From the NCBI GenBank assembly GCA_902793685.1, contig CADBEN010000020.1:1-40720 (forward strand): DNA of 40,720 nucleotides, in the 5' to 3' direction. This document shows positions 32,311-40,621 of this stretch, piece by piece. Under the pieces are notes generated by a model. It had not been told where the DNA came from. It searched no databases and saw nothing but the letters and a program-made list of their open reading frames with translations. Each line of letters starts with the position of its first letter. Within the stretch, counting starts at the first letter, position 1. The stretch comes from an uncultured Lachnospiraceae bacterium (GTDB lineage Bacteria; Bacillota; Clostridia; Lachnospirales; Lachnospiraceae). The position numbers and the translations under genes are program-made.

Positions 32311-33759
32311 ATGGCAAATTATGATCCCAGATCCCTGAAGGCAGAGGAATTCATCAATGATGAGGAGATCCGTGCAACTCTTGCCTATGCGGAGGAGAAC
32401 AAGAACAATGAAGAACTGATCGATCAGATCCTGGAGAAGGCACGGCCGGTGAAAAACGGGAACGGCTGTACCTGCGCCGGCCTCACACACCGGGAGGCTT
32501 CCGTGCTTCTGGCCTGCGAAAACCCGGAAAAGATCAAACGGATGTATGAGATCGCAGAGGAGATCAAGCTGGCCTTCTACGGCAATCGTATTGTCCTCTT
32601 TGCCCCGCTGTATCTGTCCAACTACTGTGTCAACGGATGTCTTTACTGTCCGTATCACCTGAAGAACAGGCACATCGCCCGGAAGAAGCTGACCCAGGAG
32701 GAAGTCCGGGCAGAGGTCATCGCTCTGCAGGACATGGGCCACAAGCGCCTGGCCATCGAGGCGGGCGAGGATCCGGTGCACAATCCTATTGAATACATCC
32801 TGGACTGCATCCATACCATCTACAGCGTCCATCACAAAAACGGCGATATCCGCCGCGTGAACGTGAATATCGCCGCCACCACCGTGGAGAACTACCGGAA
32901 GCTGAAGGAAGCCGGCATCGGCACCTACATCCTGTTCCAGGAGACCTACCACAAGGAAAGTTATCTGAAGCTGCACCCCACGGGCCCCAAGCATGACTAC
33001 GACTATCACACGGAAGCCATGGACCGGGCCATGGAAGGCGGCATCGACGACGTGGGCCTTGGCGTACTGTTCGGCCTGGAAATGTACAAGTATGAGTTCG
33101 CGGGCCTGATCATGCATGCGGAGCACCTGGAGGCAGTGCACGGCGTGGGCCCGCACACCATCAGCGTCCCGCGGGTAAAACGGGCGGACGATATCGACCC
33201 GGATATGTTCGACAACGGCATCGACGACGAGACCTTCACAAAGATCGCGGCCTGCATCCGTCTGGCAGTGCCCTACACCGGCATGATCGTCTCCACACGG
33301 GAATCCGAGGAGGTCCGGAAGAGACTTCTGCAGGTGGGCATTTCCCAGGTCAGCGGCGCTTCCCGCACCTCAGTGGGCGGCTATACGGAAGAGGAGCGGC
33401 CCCATGACACCGAGCAGTTTGACGTGTCAGACCAGCGGACTCTGGATGAGGTGGTGCACTGGCTCATGCAGACCGGACATATCCCTTCCTTCTGCACCGC
33501 CTGCTACCGGGAAGGCCGGACCGGCGACCGGTTCATGAGCCTTTGCAAGAACGGGCAGATCCTGAACTGCTGCCATCCCAATGCCCTGATGACTCTGGCG
33601 GAGTATCTGGAAGACTATGCTTCCCCGGAGACGAAGGAGACCGGTTACCGGATGATCGAAGAAGAGCTGAAGCGGATCCCGAAGGACAAGGTCCGGGAGA
33701 TCGCAGAGCAGAATATCCGGGATATCCGTTCCTCCAACCGGCGGGATTTCCGGTTCTGA
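32311..33759 (+). CDS. hydG: [FeFe] hydrogenase maturation radical SAM tyrosine lyase HydG
   Basis: 482 residues, ATG at 32311 behind AGAGG. Cys106-x3-Cys110-x2-Cys113 (CVNGCLYC) binds the radical SAM cluster, and Cys395-x2-Cys398-x22-Cys421 near the C-terminus binds the auxiliary cluster with the dangler iron. HydG splits tyrosine to give CO and cyanide for the H-cluster. EAGEDPVHNP, FQETYHKESY and SGASRTSVGGY are diagnostic. The 120 bp between hydE and hydG hold no clear element. Confidence 0.96.
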   Translation: MANYDPRSLKAEEFINDEEIRATLAYAEENKNNEELIDQILEKARPVKNGNGCTCAGLTHREASVLLACENPEKIKRMYEIAEEIKLAFYGNRIVLFAPLYLSNYCVNGCLYCPYHLKNRHIARKKLTQEEVRAEVIALQDMGHKRLAIEAGEDPVHNPIEYILDCIHTIYSVHHKNGDIRRVNVNIAATTVENYRKLKEAGIGTYILFQETYHKESYLKLHPTGPKHDYDYHTEAMDRAMEGGIDDVGLGVLFGLEMYKYEFAGLIMHAEHLEAVHGVGPHTISVPRVKRADDIDPDMFDNGIDDETFTKIAACIRLAVPYTGMIVSTRESEEVRKRLLQVGISQVSGASRTSVGGYTEEERPHDTEQFDVSDQRTLDEVVHWLMQTGHIPSFCTACYREGRTGDRFMSLCKNGQILNCCHPNALMTLAEYLEDYASPETKETGYRMIEEELKRIPKDKVREIAEQNIRDIRSSNRRDFRF

Positions 33760-33799
33760 TCAGTGCCGATTCCCTTTTCCTTGGTTTTTCCCTGAACAC

Positions 33800-33823
33800 T
33801 CCCGCCGCTTAAGATAAGCGGGG
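33800..33823 (+). repeat. Short GC hairpin related to the 17945 element
   Basis: CCCGC (33801-33805) pairs with GCGGG (33819-33823 approximately) around CGCTTAAGATAA. Both this and the element at 17945 share the order CTCCCGC, one base, GCTT, one base, AGA, AGCGGG. Confidence 0.4.
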
Positions 33824-33846
33824 GATCCCCCCAGATAGTGATAAAC

Positions 33847-33877
33847 AAAAGAGCGTCCCGGCGGGGCGCTCTTTTTT
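33847..33877. terminator. Bidirectional terminator between hydG and the LysR gene
   Basis: AAAA-GAGCGTCCC pairs with GGGGCGCTC-TTTTTT around GGC, with one T-G wobble. T-rich tails exist in both directions (TTTTTT rightward, TTTTGTTTA leftward), and the site lies between convergent genes. Confidence 0.85.
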
Positions 33878-33945
33878 GGCTGGAGAAGAATGCCGCGGAG
33901 TTCGGCACTCCGCCCGGGATGCGGATGCGGCAGGCTCCGGCTCTT

Positions 33946-34947
33946 TCAGGAATTGACGGAAAAATTGCGGGTCACGGTCCGGGCATAAGTCCGGAATATA
34001 GCCTGGGTGTCCCGGATGAAATCCTGGAGAAAGACCGGCGTGGTGAGATCCGAGCGGAACACCAGAGACGTGACGTTCGGAGGGAGGTTATTCCGGACCG
34101 GAAAGGTGTAAAAACGATCTCCGCCGTTTTCTTCTGACGGGGCTTTCTGCTGTCCGTGCTGAAATTCCTTCGCGTGCAGATAGAGCGTGACCGGAGACAG
34201 CAGGCCCACGCCAACCCCCTTTTTTGCGAATTTATAGATGAGGTTCTGCTGCTCGCATTCCAGCACATACTGGGGGCTGATGTAATGGGACAGGAACTGG
34301 TCCAGCACCTCCCGCATCCGGTTGCCCTTGCGGAGCGTGATCAGCGGAAGATGCATGATCTTCAGGAGATCCGCGCCGCCTGAAAAAGAATCCAGCACTT
34401 CCTGCCAGTTGTCCGGAAAGTATCTTTTCAGAAGGCCTTCCGTAAAACAGCACTGCAGATATTCCTCCGCAAGCTGGATGCGGTGCTGGTTCAGGCTGTC
34501 CGGGACGTTGATCGCGATATAGACGTCGATCTTCCCGGCCTGCAGCAGCTCGTCCAGCTTCTGGCTGTTGCCGTTTACGAGCTCCATGGAGATGTTCGGG
34601 TGGGACGGGGCGAAGCGATCCCAGATCATGGGGAAAAAGACGTTGCTTCTCAGGCGGGAGATGCCCAGGCGGAGCGTTGCCCGGGCATTTTCAGTGATAT
34701 CGGAGAAGGCAGCCCGCATGGATGCCTCCGACTGGAGGATCTGCCTGCCGAAGAAGATCATCTTCTGTCCGGCAGGCGTCAGCCGGAACACAGGCTTCCG
34801 GTAGAAAAACTCTACATTATATTCATCTTCCAGACGCTTGATATGGCCCGACAGTGCCTGCTGGCTGATGTTCAGGCGTTCCGCCGCCCGTGTCACGTTC
34901 ATCTCTTCGGCGACGATCAGAAAGTATTCGATGCTCTTCAGGTTCAT
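33946..34947 (-). CDS. LysR-family regulator of the adjacent catabolic cluster
   Basis: 333 residues, ATG at 34947 with AGGAGG upstream. The N-terminal HTH reads YFLIVAEEMNVTRAAERL and SQQALSGHIKRLEDE, typical of LysR. The effector domain (residues 90-310) has the usual alternating alpha/beta pattern. The protein is about 30 residues longer than average, with an extra C-terminal segment. It is divergent from the aldolase operon, and a dyad of LysR type lies in the shared gap and is repeated before the GltS-like gene, so it probably controls both units. The inducer is unknown. Confidence 0.87.
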   Translation of the reverse strand: MNLKSIEYFLIVAEEMNVTRAAERLNISQQALSGHIKRLEDEYNVEFFYRKPVFRLTPAGQKMIFFGRQILQSEASMRAAFSDITENARATLRLGISRLRSNVFFPMIWDRFAPSHPNISMELVNGNSQKLDELLQAGKIDVYIAINVPDSLNQHRIQLAEEYLQCCFTEGLLKRYFPDNWQEVLDSFSGGADLLKIMHLPLITLRKGNRMREVLDQFLSHYISPQYVLECEQQNLIYKFAKKGVGVGLLSPVTLYLHAKEFQHGQQKAPSEENGGDRFYTFPVRNNLPPNVTSLVFRSDLTTPVFLQDFIRDTQAIFRTYARTVTRNFSVNS

Positions 34948-35035
34948 AGGTCCTCCTGCGCCAGATGGTTCCGCCGGCCCATATGTCTGCCAGTTTCTCT
35001 TCTCCTTCATCGTAGCAAAGCCGACAGACAGAATC

Positions 35036-35108
35036 AACAATATTTTTGTTGTTTAAAAGTAAAAATAATGCTGTTAGACATTGTCATAAACGAGGCTTAA
35101 AGTATAAA
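35036..35108 (+). promoter_or_regulatory. LysR-type operator and promoter P1 (aldolase operon)
   Basis: AACAA-N8-TTGTT (35036-35053) is a dyad of the size bound by LysR dimers. CTGTTAGACATTGTC (35071-35085) contains GACA-T-TGTC and leads into the promoter TTGTCA (35081-35086), 16 bp, TATAAA (35103-35108). The dyad centre is about 70 bp before the predicted start. 38 of the first 50 bases match P2 at 37193 without gaps. Confidence 0.65.
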
Positions 35109-35178
35109 CAAATGAATCATATCACTTTTAAAGCCTTTTCATCATTCATCTCAGCAGACAGAAAGAGAGGAGAAAGCA

Positions 35179-36180
35179 ATGAGCGTTACGTTAATGGACT
35201 GCACCCTGAGAGACGGAGCAAATGTGGTCGGCAAGGGCTTTGACGCCGAGATCACCGATATGGTACTGGACGGCCTGACGGCGGCGGGCGTGCCGATCAT
35301 CGAGTTCGGCAATGCCGGCGGCATCGGCGCCTACGAGGTGGCGGGCTTCACCCAGGCGGAAACGGATGATACCTACCTTGAGATCGTGCAGAAATATCTG
35401 AACCGCGGCTCCAAAATCGGCATGTTCCTGAACGCGAAGCGCTATCGCAGCAACAACGTCCTGAAGGCGAAGGAAAACGGCCTTGCCTTCCTCCGCGTGG
35501 GCGCGGACGCGGGCGATGCCGATATCTCCGTCCAGCCGGTGAAGGAGATCAAGGAAGCCGGCCTGATGGCGTTCTACTCTCTGATGAAGGCTTACCTCCT
35601 GACCCCGGACGAGCTGGCTGAGGAGGCGAAGAAGCTGGAGGCGGCAGGCCTCGACGAGATCACCATCATGGATTCCGCCGGCACCATGACTCCGGACCAG
35701 GTCGTTGAGTACACGAAGAAGCTGAAGGCTGCCGTGAAGATCCCGGTGGCGTTCCACTGCCACAACAACCTGGGCCTTTCCGCGGCGAATGCCATCGCGG
35801 CCTATGAGAACGGCGCGGACATCCTGGACTGCGGTCTGATGGGCATGGCCCGCAGCGCCGGCAACCTTGCGACGGAGATTTGCGTGGCCATCATGCAGCG
35901 CTACGGCGAGATGAAGGACATCGACCTCTTCGGCATGCTGGACTTCATCGACACCCGCCTGCAGCCGGCCATGGCGAAGCACAACTATCACAACCCGGTG
36001 ACGCCGTTGGATCTGACCCTCGGCATTTCCGGCTGCCACTCCAGCTTCCTGAAGACCTTCAAGGCGGTCGCGGCGGAGGAGAAGGTGAACCTCTTCAAGC
36101 TGATCTGCGAGGTCTCCGCCATCAACCAGAAGAACCCGAACGAGGCCCTGATCCGCGAAGTGGCTGCGAAGCTGAAGTAA
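35179..36180 (+). CDS. DmpG-like DRE-TIM aldolase (4-hydroxy-2-oxoacid aldolase family)
   Basis: 333 residues, ATG at 35179 after AGAGGAG. The TIM-barrel metal-dependent lyase motif LMDCTLRDG gives Arg11 and Asp12, and AFHCHNNLGL gives His193 and His195, the divalent-metal ligands. MDSAGTM near 164-170 is the mobile-loop region. Relatives such as 4-hydroxy-2-oxovalerate aldolase cut a 4-hydroxy-2-oxo acid to pyruvate and an aldehyde; HMG-CoA lyase and isopropylmalate synthase are more distant. The C-terminal communication domain of DmpG is partly retained, but no partner acylating aldehyde dehydrogenase is nearby. The substrate is unknown. Confidence 0.8.
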   Translation: MSVTLMDCTLRDGANVVGKGFDAEITDMVLDGLTAAGVPIIEFGNAGGIGAYEVAGFTQAETDDTYLEIVQKYLNRGSKIGMFLNAKRYRSNNVLKAKENGLAFLRVGADAGDADISVQPVKEIKEAGLMAFYSLMKAYLLTPDELAEEAKKLEAAGLDEITIMDSAGTMTPDQVVEYTKKLKAAVKIPVAFHCHNNLGLSAANAIAAYENGADILDCGLMGMARSAGNLATEICVAIMQRYGEMKDIDLFGMLDFIDTRLQPAMAKHNYHNPVTPLDLTLGISGCHSSFLKTFKAVAAEEKVNLFKLICEVSAINQKNPNEALIREVAAKLK

Positions 36181-36227
36181 GAATAAAGAAAACCCGGGAA
36201 AACACAGACAAAAAGGAGGCCGGAAAG

Positions 36228-37190
36228 ATGCTGAAAGTCGTTCTCGCGGGGACCTATCCCGCACATACCTATGAAAAGCTTAAGAAACTGCTGCCGGCGG
36301 ATCAGTTCGATTTTGTCGCGGTGGACAGCCAGGAAGCGTATGACGCCATGACGGATGCGGAGATCATGATCCTCCGGATCTTCAAGGCGCCGAAGGAAGT
36401 GATCGAACGCAATCCGAATCTGAAGATGATCCTTCGCTGGGGGGCAGGCTTTGACTCTGTGGACATCGAGGCTGCGGGCGCGAAGGGGATCCTGGTGACC
36501 AACACTCCCGGCGCCAACGCGAACGCGGTTTCGGAACTTGCGGTGACGCTGATGCTGACCGTGTACCGGAAGATCCTGGAGCACACGGACAGCCTGAGAA
36601 GCGGCGAGTGGAGCAAGAACACCTACCTGAATTCCAGTTTCAGTCTTTACGGGAAGCTGGTGGGGATCGTCGGCGGCGGGAACATCGGCCGCCAGGTCGC
36701 CCTGAAGGTGCAGGCCTTCGGCGCGGAGACCCAGTACTATGACGCGTTCCGTCTTCCCCCGGAGATGGAAGAGAAATTCAACCTGAAGTACGTTTCCCTG
36801 GAAGAGCTGCTTCAGACCTCAGACATCGTCACACTGCACGTGCCGCTGTTGGATTCCACCCGTCACATGATCGGGGCGGAGCAGATCAAGGCCATGAAGG
36901 ACGGAGCGGTGATCATCAACACGGCCCGGGGCGGACTGATCGACGATAAGGCGCTTTGTGCCGCGGTGAAGGCCGGGAAGCTGCTGGGCGCGGGCCTGGA
37001 CGGCGTGGAAGAAGAGCCGCTTCCGGCGGGACATGAGCTGCTCACGACGCCGGGCATCGTGGTGAGCCCCCATGTGGGAGGCGGCACGGCGGACATCGGC
37101 GACGTCATCATGCCGATGCTGGCGAAGGACATCTGCGACTTTGCGGAGACCGGGGACTGCGCCCATGTGGTCAACCGGAAGTATCTGTAA
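36228..37190 (+). CDS. D-isomer specific 2-hydroxyacid dehydrogenase
   Basis: 320 residues, ATG at 36228, 8 nt after AAAGGAGG. The dinucleotide-binding loop is GGGNIG (149-154). The catalytic set is Arg234 (NTARGG), the glutamate in VEEEP (261-263) and His282 (SPHVGG). The family reduces 2-oxoacids to D-2-hydroxyacids or works in reverse; candidates are phosphoglycerate, glyoxylate/hydroxypyruvate or substrate-specific enzymes. There is no ACT domain, unlike serine-pathway SerA. It lies 47 bp after the aldolase gene. A role in oxidising the 2-hydroxy group of the aldolase precursor, or in reducing the aldehyde-acid product, is inferred. Confidence 0.85.
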   Translation: MLKVVLAGTYPAHTYEKLKKLLPADQFDFVAVDSQEAYDAMTDAEIMILRIFKAPKEVIERNPNLKMILRWGAGFDSVDIEAAGAKGILVTNTPGANANAVSELAVTLMLTVYRKILEHTDSLRSGEWSKNTYLNSSFSLYGKLVGIVGGGNIGRQVALKVQAFGAETQYYDAFRLPPEMEEKFNLKYVSLEELLQTSDIVTLHVPLLDSTRHMIGAEQIKAMKDGAVIINTARGGLIDDKALCAAVKAGKLLGAGLDGVEEEPLPAGHELLTTPGIVVSPHVGGGTADIGDVIMPMLAKDICDFAETGDCAHVVNRKYL

Positions 37191-37192
37191 AT

Positions 37193-37263
37193 AACAATAT
37201 ATAAGTTGTTGAAAATAAAAATATATACTGTTTAACATTGTCGAATCGAGTTGCTAGTATGAG
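37193..37263 (+). promoter_or_regulatory. LysR-type operator and promoter P2 (transporter-amidohydrolase unit)
   Basis: AACAA-N8-TTGTT (37193-37210) and CTGTTTAACATTGTC (37228-37242) sit at exactly the same spacing (35 bp) as in P1. AGTATGAG (37256-37263) is the counterpart of the P1 -10 region, though the -35/-10 spacing is shorter here. The block starts directly after the dehydrogenase stop codon. Confidence 0.6.
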
Positions 37264-37305
37264 GACACAGGAAGAAAGCAATAAAGAACAGAGGGGAGAG
37301 GCATT

Positions 37306-38721
37306 ATGAGTGAAATTCAGGTTGTGTTATATGATCTGGGGTATCTGAGCATCCTGCTGCTGATGGGTGTATTCCTCAGAAAGAATATCAAGGGTATCCA
37401 GAATCTTTATATCCCGGCATCCCTGTTGGGCGGCTTCTGCGGACTGATCCTCGGACCGCAGGTGCTGGGCTCGGTTTCTCCGGTCTGTTTCCCGGTCACG
37501 TCCACCATCGGAAAGTGGTCGGGCGTCCTGGTCAACATCGTCCTCGGCGTTTCCTTCTTCGGGACCAAGCCCAGCGGCAAGTTCGGCCGGACCGCGCTTT
37601 CAGCGGTGACGGTCGGCGGAATCGCCCATCAGATGCAGGTCGTCTGCGGCCTGATCTGCGCAATGGTCCTGATGACGGTCTACACCGATCTGCCGATCGC
37701 CTTCGGTCTGACTCCGGTGTTCGGTTTCCACGGCGGACACGGCACTGCGAACTCCGCCGGCGCAGCGCTTGAGCAGGCCGGCTGGGTCGACGGAAGCACC
37801 GTCTGCAATACCATGGCGACGGCTGGTCTTCTCTCCGGTATCATCATCGGAATGATCATCATCAACATCGGCGTCCGCCGCGGCTACGCGAAGCTGGTCT
37901 CCAAGCCGGCAGCGGTCCCGCAGTCCGTTAAGGAAGGCATCGTTCCGGAGAACGAGCGCACCTCCATCGGTAAGGGCGTCACCTACAGCGACGCGCTGGA
38001 TCCGCTGGCACTGCAGCTTGCGTTCATCGGTGTGATCCTGATTATGGCAAAGGAGCTTTCCGCCGGACTGATCGCGCTTCATCCGATCCTCAAGAACGTC
38101 CCGATGTTCGCCTGCGCGATGATCTGCGGCGCGGTACTGAACTTCATCATGAAGAAGCTGGGCCTCAGTCACTACATCGACCGTCCGACCATCAACCGCA
38201 TTGCAGGCGTGGCACTGGACTTCCTGGTCTGCTCCGCCATCGCGACCCTTTCCGTGAAGGTCTTCGCGGCATATCTGGTCCCGATGCTGGTCACCATCGT
38301 GGTCGTCATCCTGGCGAACCTGTTCGCCAACTTCTACTTCGGATGGAAGCTGTTCGACGACGATTGGTTTGAGCGCACCCTCGGAAGCTATGGTCTGGAG
38401 AGCGGCGTTCTTGCCACCGGACTGATGCTCCTCAGAGTGGTGGACCCGAAGTTTGAGACCACCGGCCAGGAATCCGCGGCAGCTTCGGCGGCACTGTGCT
38501 ATCCCTGGTCCCTGCCTTACATCATGTTCATGCCGGCACTTGCCATGAGCGGTGCTTCCCCGATGCTTCTCCTCGGGATCAGCGTTGCGCTGCTGGTGGT
38601 CTTCCTGGTGGTCGCGAGAGTGTTCTTCTGGCACAGCGACAGAAAGTTCAGTGATATCCTCAGCGGCACCAGCACCGCTCCGGTCCAGAATCCGGAGGCG
38701 CTCGGAGAACTTTCCAAATGA
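37306..38721 (+). CDS. GltS-like sodium/carboxylate symporter (ESS family)
   Basis: 471 residues, ATG at 37306 behind GGGGAGAGG. About ten to twelve transmembrane helices are arranged as two inverted halves. The signature GFHGGHGTANSAG near 140-155 matches the re-entrant loop GGHG of GltS glutamate transporters, and ESAAASAA in the second half (about 386) takes the opposing position. It is longer than GltS (about 400). The family imports glutamate or similar dicarboxylates with sodium. Here a different anionic substrate, handled by the neighbouring amidohydrolase, is likely. ATGA overlap with the next gene. Confidence 0.8.
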   Translation: MSEIQVVLYDLGYLSILLLMGVFLRKNIKGIQNLYIPASLLGGFCGLILGPQVLGSVSPVCFPVTSTIGKWSGVLVNIVLGVSFFGTKPSGKFGRTALSAVTVGGIAHQMQVVCGLICAMVLMTVYTDLPIAFGLTPVFGFHGGHGTANSAGAALEQAGWVDGSTVCNTMATAGLLSGIIIGMIIINIGVRRGYAKLVSKPAAVPQSVKEGIVPENERTSIGKGVTYSDALDPLALQLAFIGVILIMAKELSAGLIALHPILKNVPMFACAMICGAVLNFIMKKLGLSHYIDRPTINRIAGVALDFLVCSAIATLSVKVFAAYLVPMLVTIVVVILANLFANFYFGWKLFDDDWFERTLGSYGLESGVLATGLMLLRVVDPKFETTGQESAAASAALCYPWSLPYIMFMPALAMSGASPMLLLGISVALLVVFLVVARVFFWHSDRKFSDILSGTSTAPVQNPEALGELSK

Positions 38722-39866
38722 TGGATCTGATCTTAAAGAATGGTTTTCTGTTTGACCCGGCAGCCGGACTTGACGGGAAACAGGGCGATCTTGCCGTCAC
38801 TGACGGCAGGATCACCGCTGTCGGGAATGTTTCCGGCGAAGCGGCGAAGGTGATCGACGTCAGCGGTCTGACCGTGGTGCCGGGGCTCATCGACTTCCAC
38901 GCGCATTTCTACAGCGGCGGGACGAATACTTCCCTGGAATACAGCAGATACGCGGCCGGCGGTGTGACCGGCGCCTGCGACGCCGGAAGCGCCGGCGATT
39001 CCAATATCGAATCGTTTATCTCTGCTCTGTCTGAGCAGGAAAGAAGGAACGCGAAGCTGTACATCAACGCTGCTTCAGAAGGACTCAGCTGTCTGGGAGA
39101 TCATCCGGAGATCATAAACCCGAAGTACTTCAATGTCAGGAAGATCTGCAGACTGGCTGAAAGATACCCGGACCTGATCCGAGGGATCAAGATCCGGATC
39201 AGCCGGGAGATCACCGAGATCAGCGGAACCACCAGCATGGACGCGCTCCGCGGCGCGGTTGAGGTCGGTGAAGCCGCCGGGCTTCCGGTTTCCGTCCATA
39301 TGCCGAATTTCGTCGGAGAGCTGAAAGAATTGATCGACATCCTGCGGCCGGGGGATATCTTCTGCCATGTGTTTACGCCGCAGAGAGGGATTCTTACCGA
39401 GGACGGAAGCGTTTCGAAGGAAATGTTCCGCGCAAGAGAGAAGGGAATCATCCTGGAATCGGCCTGCGGCAAAGGGCATTTCGGACATGACTGCGCCCGC
39501 AGGGCGATCGCGGCGGGACTTTTCCCGGATATCATTTCCGGCGATTTTACCAGGAACACGTATTTCTGTGAACCGGCGGTCTCGCTGACCTATCTGATGT
39601 CCCGGTTCCTGGCCCTGGGTATGACACTGGAGCAGGTAATGCGCTGCGTCACCACGAAGCCTGCGGAAATACTGGGGATCAGCGATGAGGTCGGAAGCCT
39701 GAAGGAAGGGCTTCGGGCAAACATCACGGTCCTCGACAGAAGAAGCGGAGAGATCCGGTTTACGGATGTGAAAGGCGATACCGTGACCGGGCAGGAGCTT
39801 CTGGTGCCGGAGATCACCGTCATTGAGGGCGAGATCGCGTACCGGAATTTCAACACGATCCGCTGA
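38718..39866 (+). CDS. Amidohydrolase / deacetylase family metal hydrolase
   Basis: 382 residues starting at the ATG overlapping the GltS-like stop. The dihydroorotase-like binuclear site is complete: His61 and His63 (DFHAHF), Lys158 (GIKIRIS, the carboxylated lysine), His194 (SVHMP), His217 (CHVF) and Asp276 (SGDF). His254 in GKGHFG is a likely substrate-binding residue. The closest named group is the EF0837/AHA_3915-type amidohydrolases, which include deacetylases acting on N-acetyl-D-amino acids or esters; their true substrates are mostly unknown. It may remove an acyl group from, or open a ring in, the substrate brought in by the symporter. Translational coupling with the transporter supports this. 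Confidence 0.85.
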   Translation: MMDLILKNGFLFDPAAGLDGKQGDLAVTDGRITAVGNVSGEAAKVIDVSGLTVVPGLIDFHAHFYSGGTNTSLEYSRYAAGGVTGACDAGSAGDSNIESFISALSEQERRNAKLYINAASEGLSCLGDHPEIINPKYFNVRKICRLAERYPDLIRGIKIRISREITEISGTTSMDALRGAVEVGEAAGLPVSVHMPNFVGELKELIDILRPGDIFCHVFTPQRGILTEDGSVSKEMFRAREKGIILESACGKGHFGHDCARRAIAAGLFPDIISGDFTRNTYFCEPAVSLTYLMSRFLALGMTLEQVMRCVTTKPAEILGISDEVGSLKEGLRANITVLDRRSGEIRFTDVKGDTVTGQELLVPEITVIEGEIAYRNFNTIR

Positions 39867-39963
39867 CAGACCCCGGAAGAAGGCGGTGTCCGTTATCTCC
39901 CTGTTCGCGCCGCTGTACAGAGAGTACAAGGAAAGAAAAGCAAAAAAGGTTTGATTACAGCAG

Positions 39964-40016
39964 AAAGAGCCTGCCGTATCCTGCCGGAAATTCTCCGGCG
40001 ATGCGGCAGGCTCTTT
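39964..40016. terminator. Hairpin between convergent amidohydrolase and AraC genes
   Basis: AAAGAGCCTGCCG (39964-39976) and CGGCAGGCTCTTT (40004-40016) form a perfect 13-bp stem, and CCGG/CCGG inside adds a second helix. The outer T-runs are short (TTT), so it can serve both directions only with moderate strength. Confidence 0.7.
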
Positions 40017-40030
40017 GCGTTGTCAGTTTT

Positions 40031-40621
40031 TCATTCCGCCGGCTCCGGGACAGCGGCTCCCTGTTCTGCCAGCCCCGCCCGGAAGGCTTTCCTGTACTTC
40101 AGCGGGGATACGCCCTTTTCCTTCCGGAAGAGACGGCTGAAATACATGGGGTTCTCGTAGCCGACGATCCGGGCGATCTCGCTGACGGTCCCGTCGGTGG
40201 TCTCCAGAAGGACCTGGGCATTCCGGATCCGCAGAAGAAGAATGAAGCGCATCGGGGATTCTCCCGCTACAGCCCGGAAGCTTCTGCTGAACCAGCTTGT
40301 GCTCATGTTTCTGGATGCGGAATAGGCTTCGATGCTGATGTCCTCGTTATAGTGCTCCCGGAAATAGTTTTTGGCGTGGTCGATCTCGTTTTGGACGAAG
40401 CCGGTGACTTTCGGGATCTGTTCGTGGATCCGCCGGTTCATGGTGATGAGCAGTTCCCGCAGGTGATAGGTCAGGATCTCTTCGTAGCCCCAGGCACACT
40501 CCGTCAGCTCATCCCGCATTTTCCGGAAGAGATCCTCGTATTCGTAGGAGATCCCTGTGCGGATGATGTATCCGTCCAGCGGGATGCCGTAGCTCTTCAG
40601 GATGTTTTTTACACTGAAACC
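40031..40621 (-). pseudogene. AraC-family regulator, 5' part missing
   Basis: The frame is open from 40621 back to the stop at 40031 and encodes about 195 residues. The C-terminal DNA-binding domain is complete with both helix-turn-helix units (ISIEAYSASRNMSTSWFSRSF and VSEIARIVGYENPMYFSRLF, then GVSPLKYRKAFR). The part before it (VKNILKSYGIPLDG to EYEDLFRKM) is the end of a cupin-type sensor domain, but the first 100 or so residues are absent; a TGA at 40622-40624 and unrelated sequence come instead. An internal ATG at 40519 could still give a 162-residue DNA-binding fragment. It may once have controlled the convergent amidohydrolase unit. Confidence 0.6.

Noticed and set aside
39885-39952. 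Short frame of 22 codons from a GTG between the amidohydrolase and its terminator
   Set aside because: No good ribosome site and no likeness to known peptides; too short to support as a gene.
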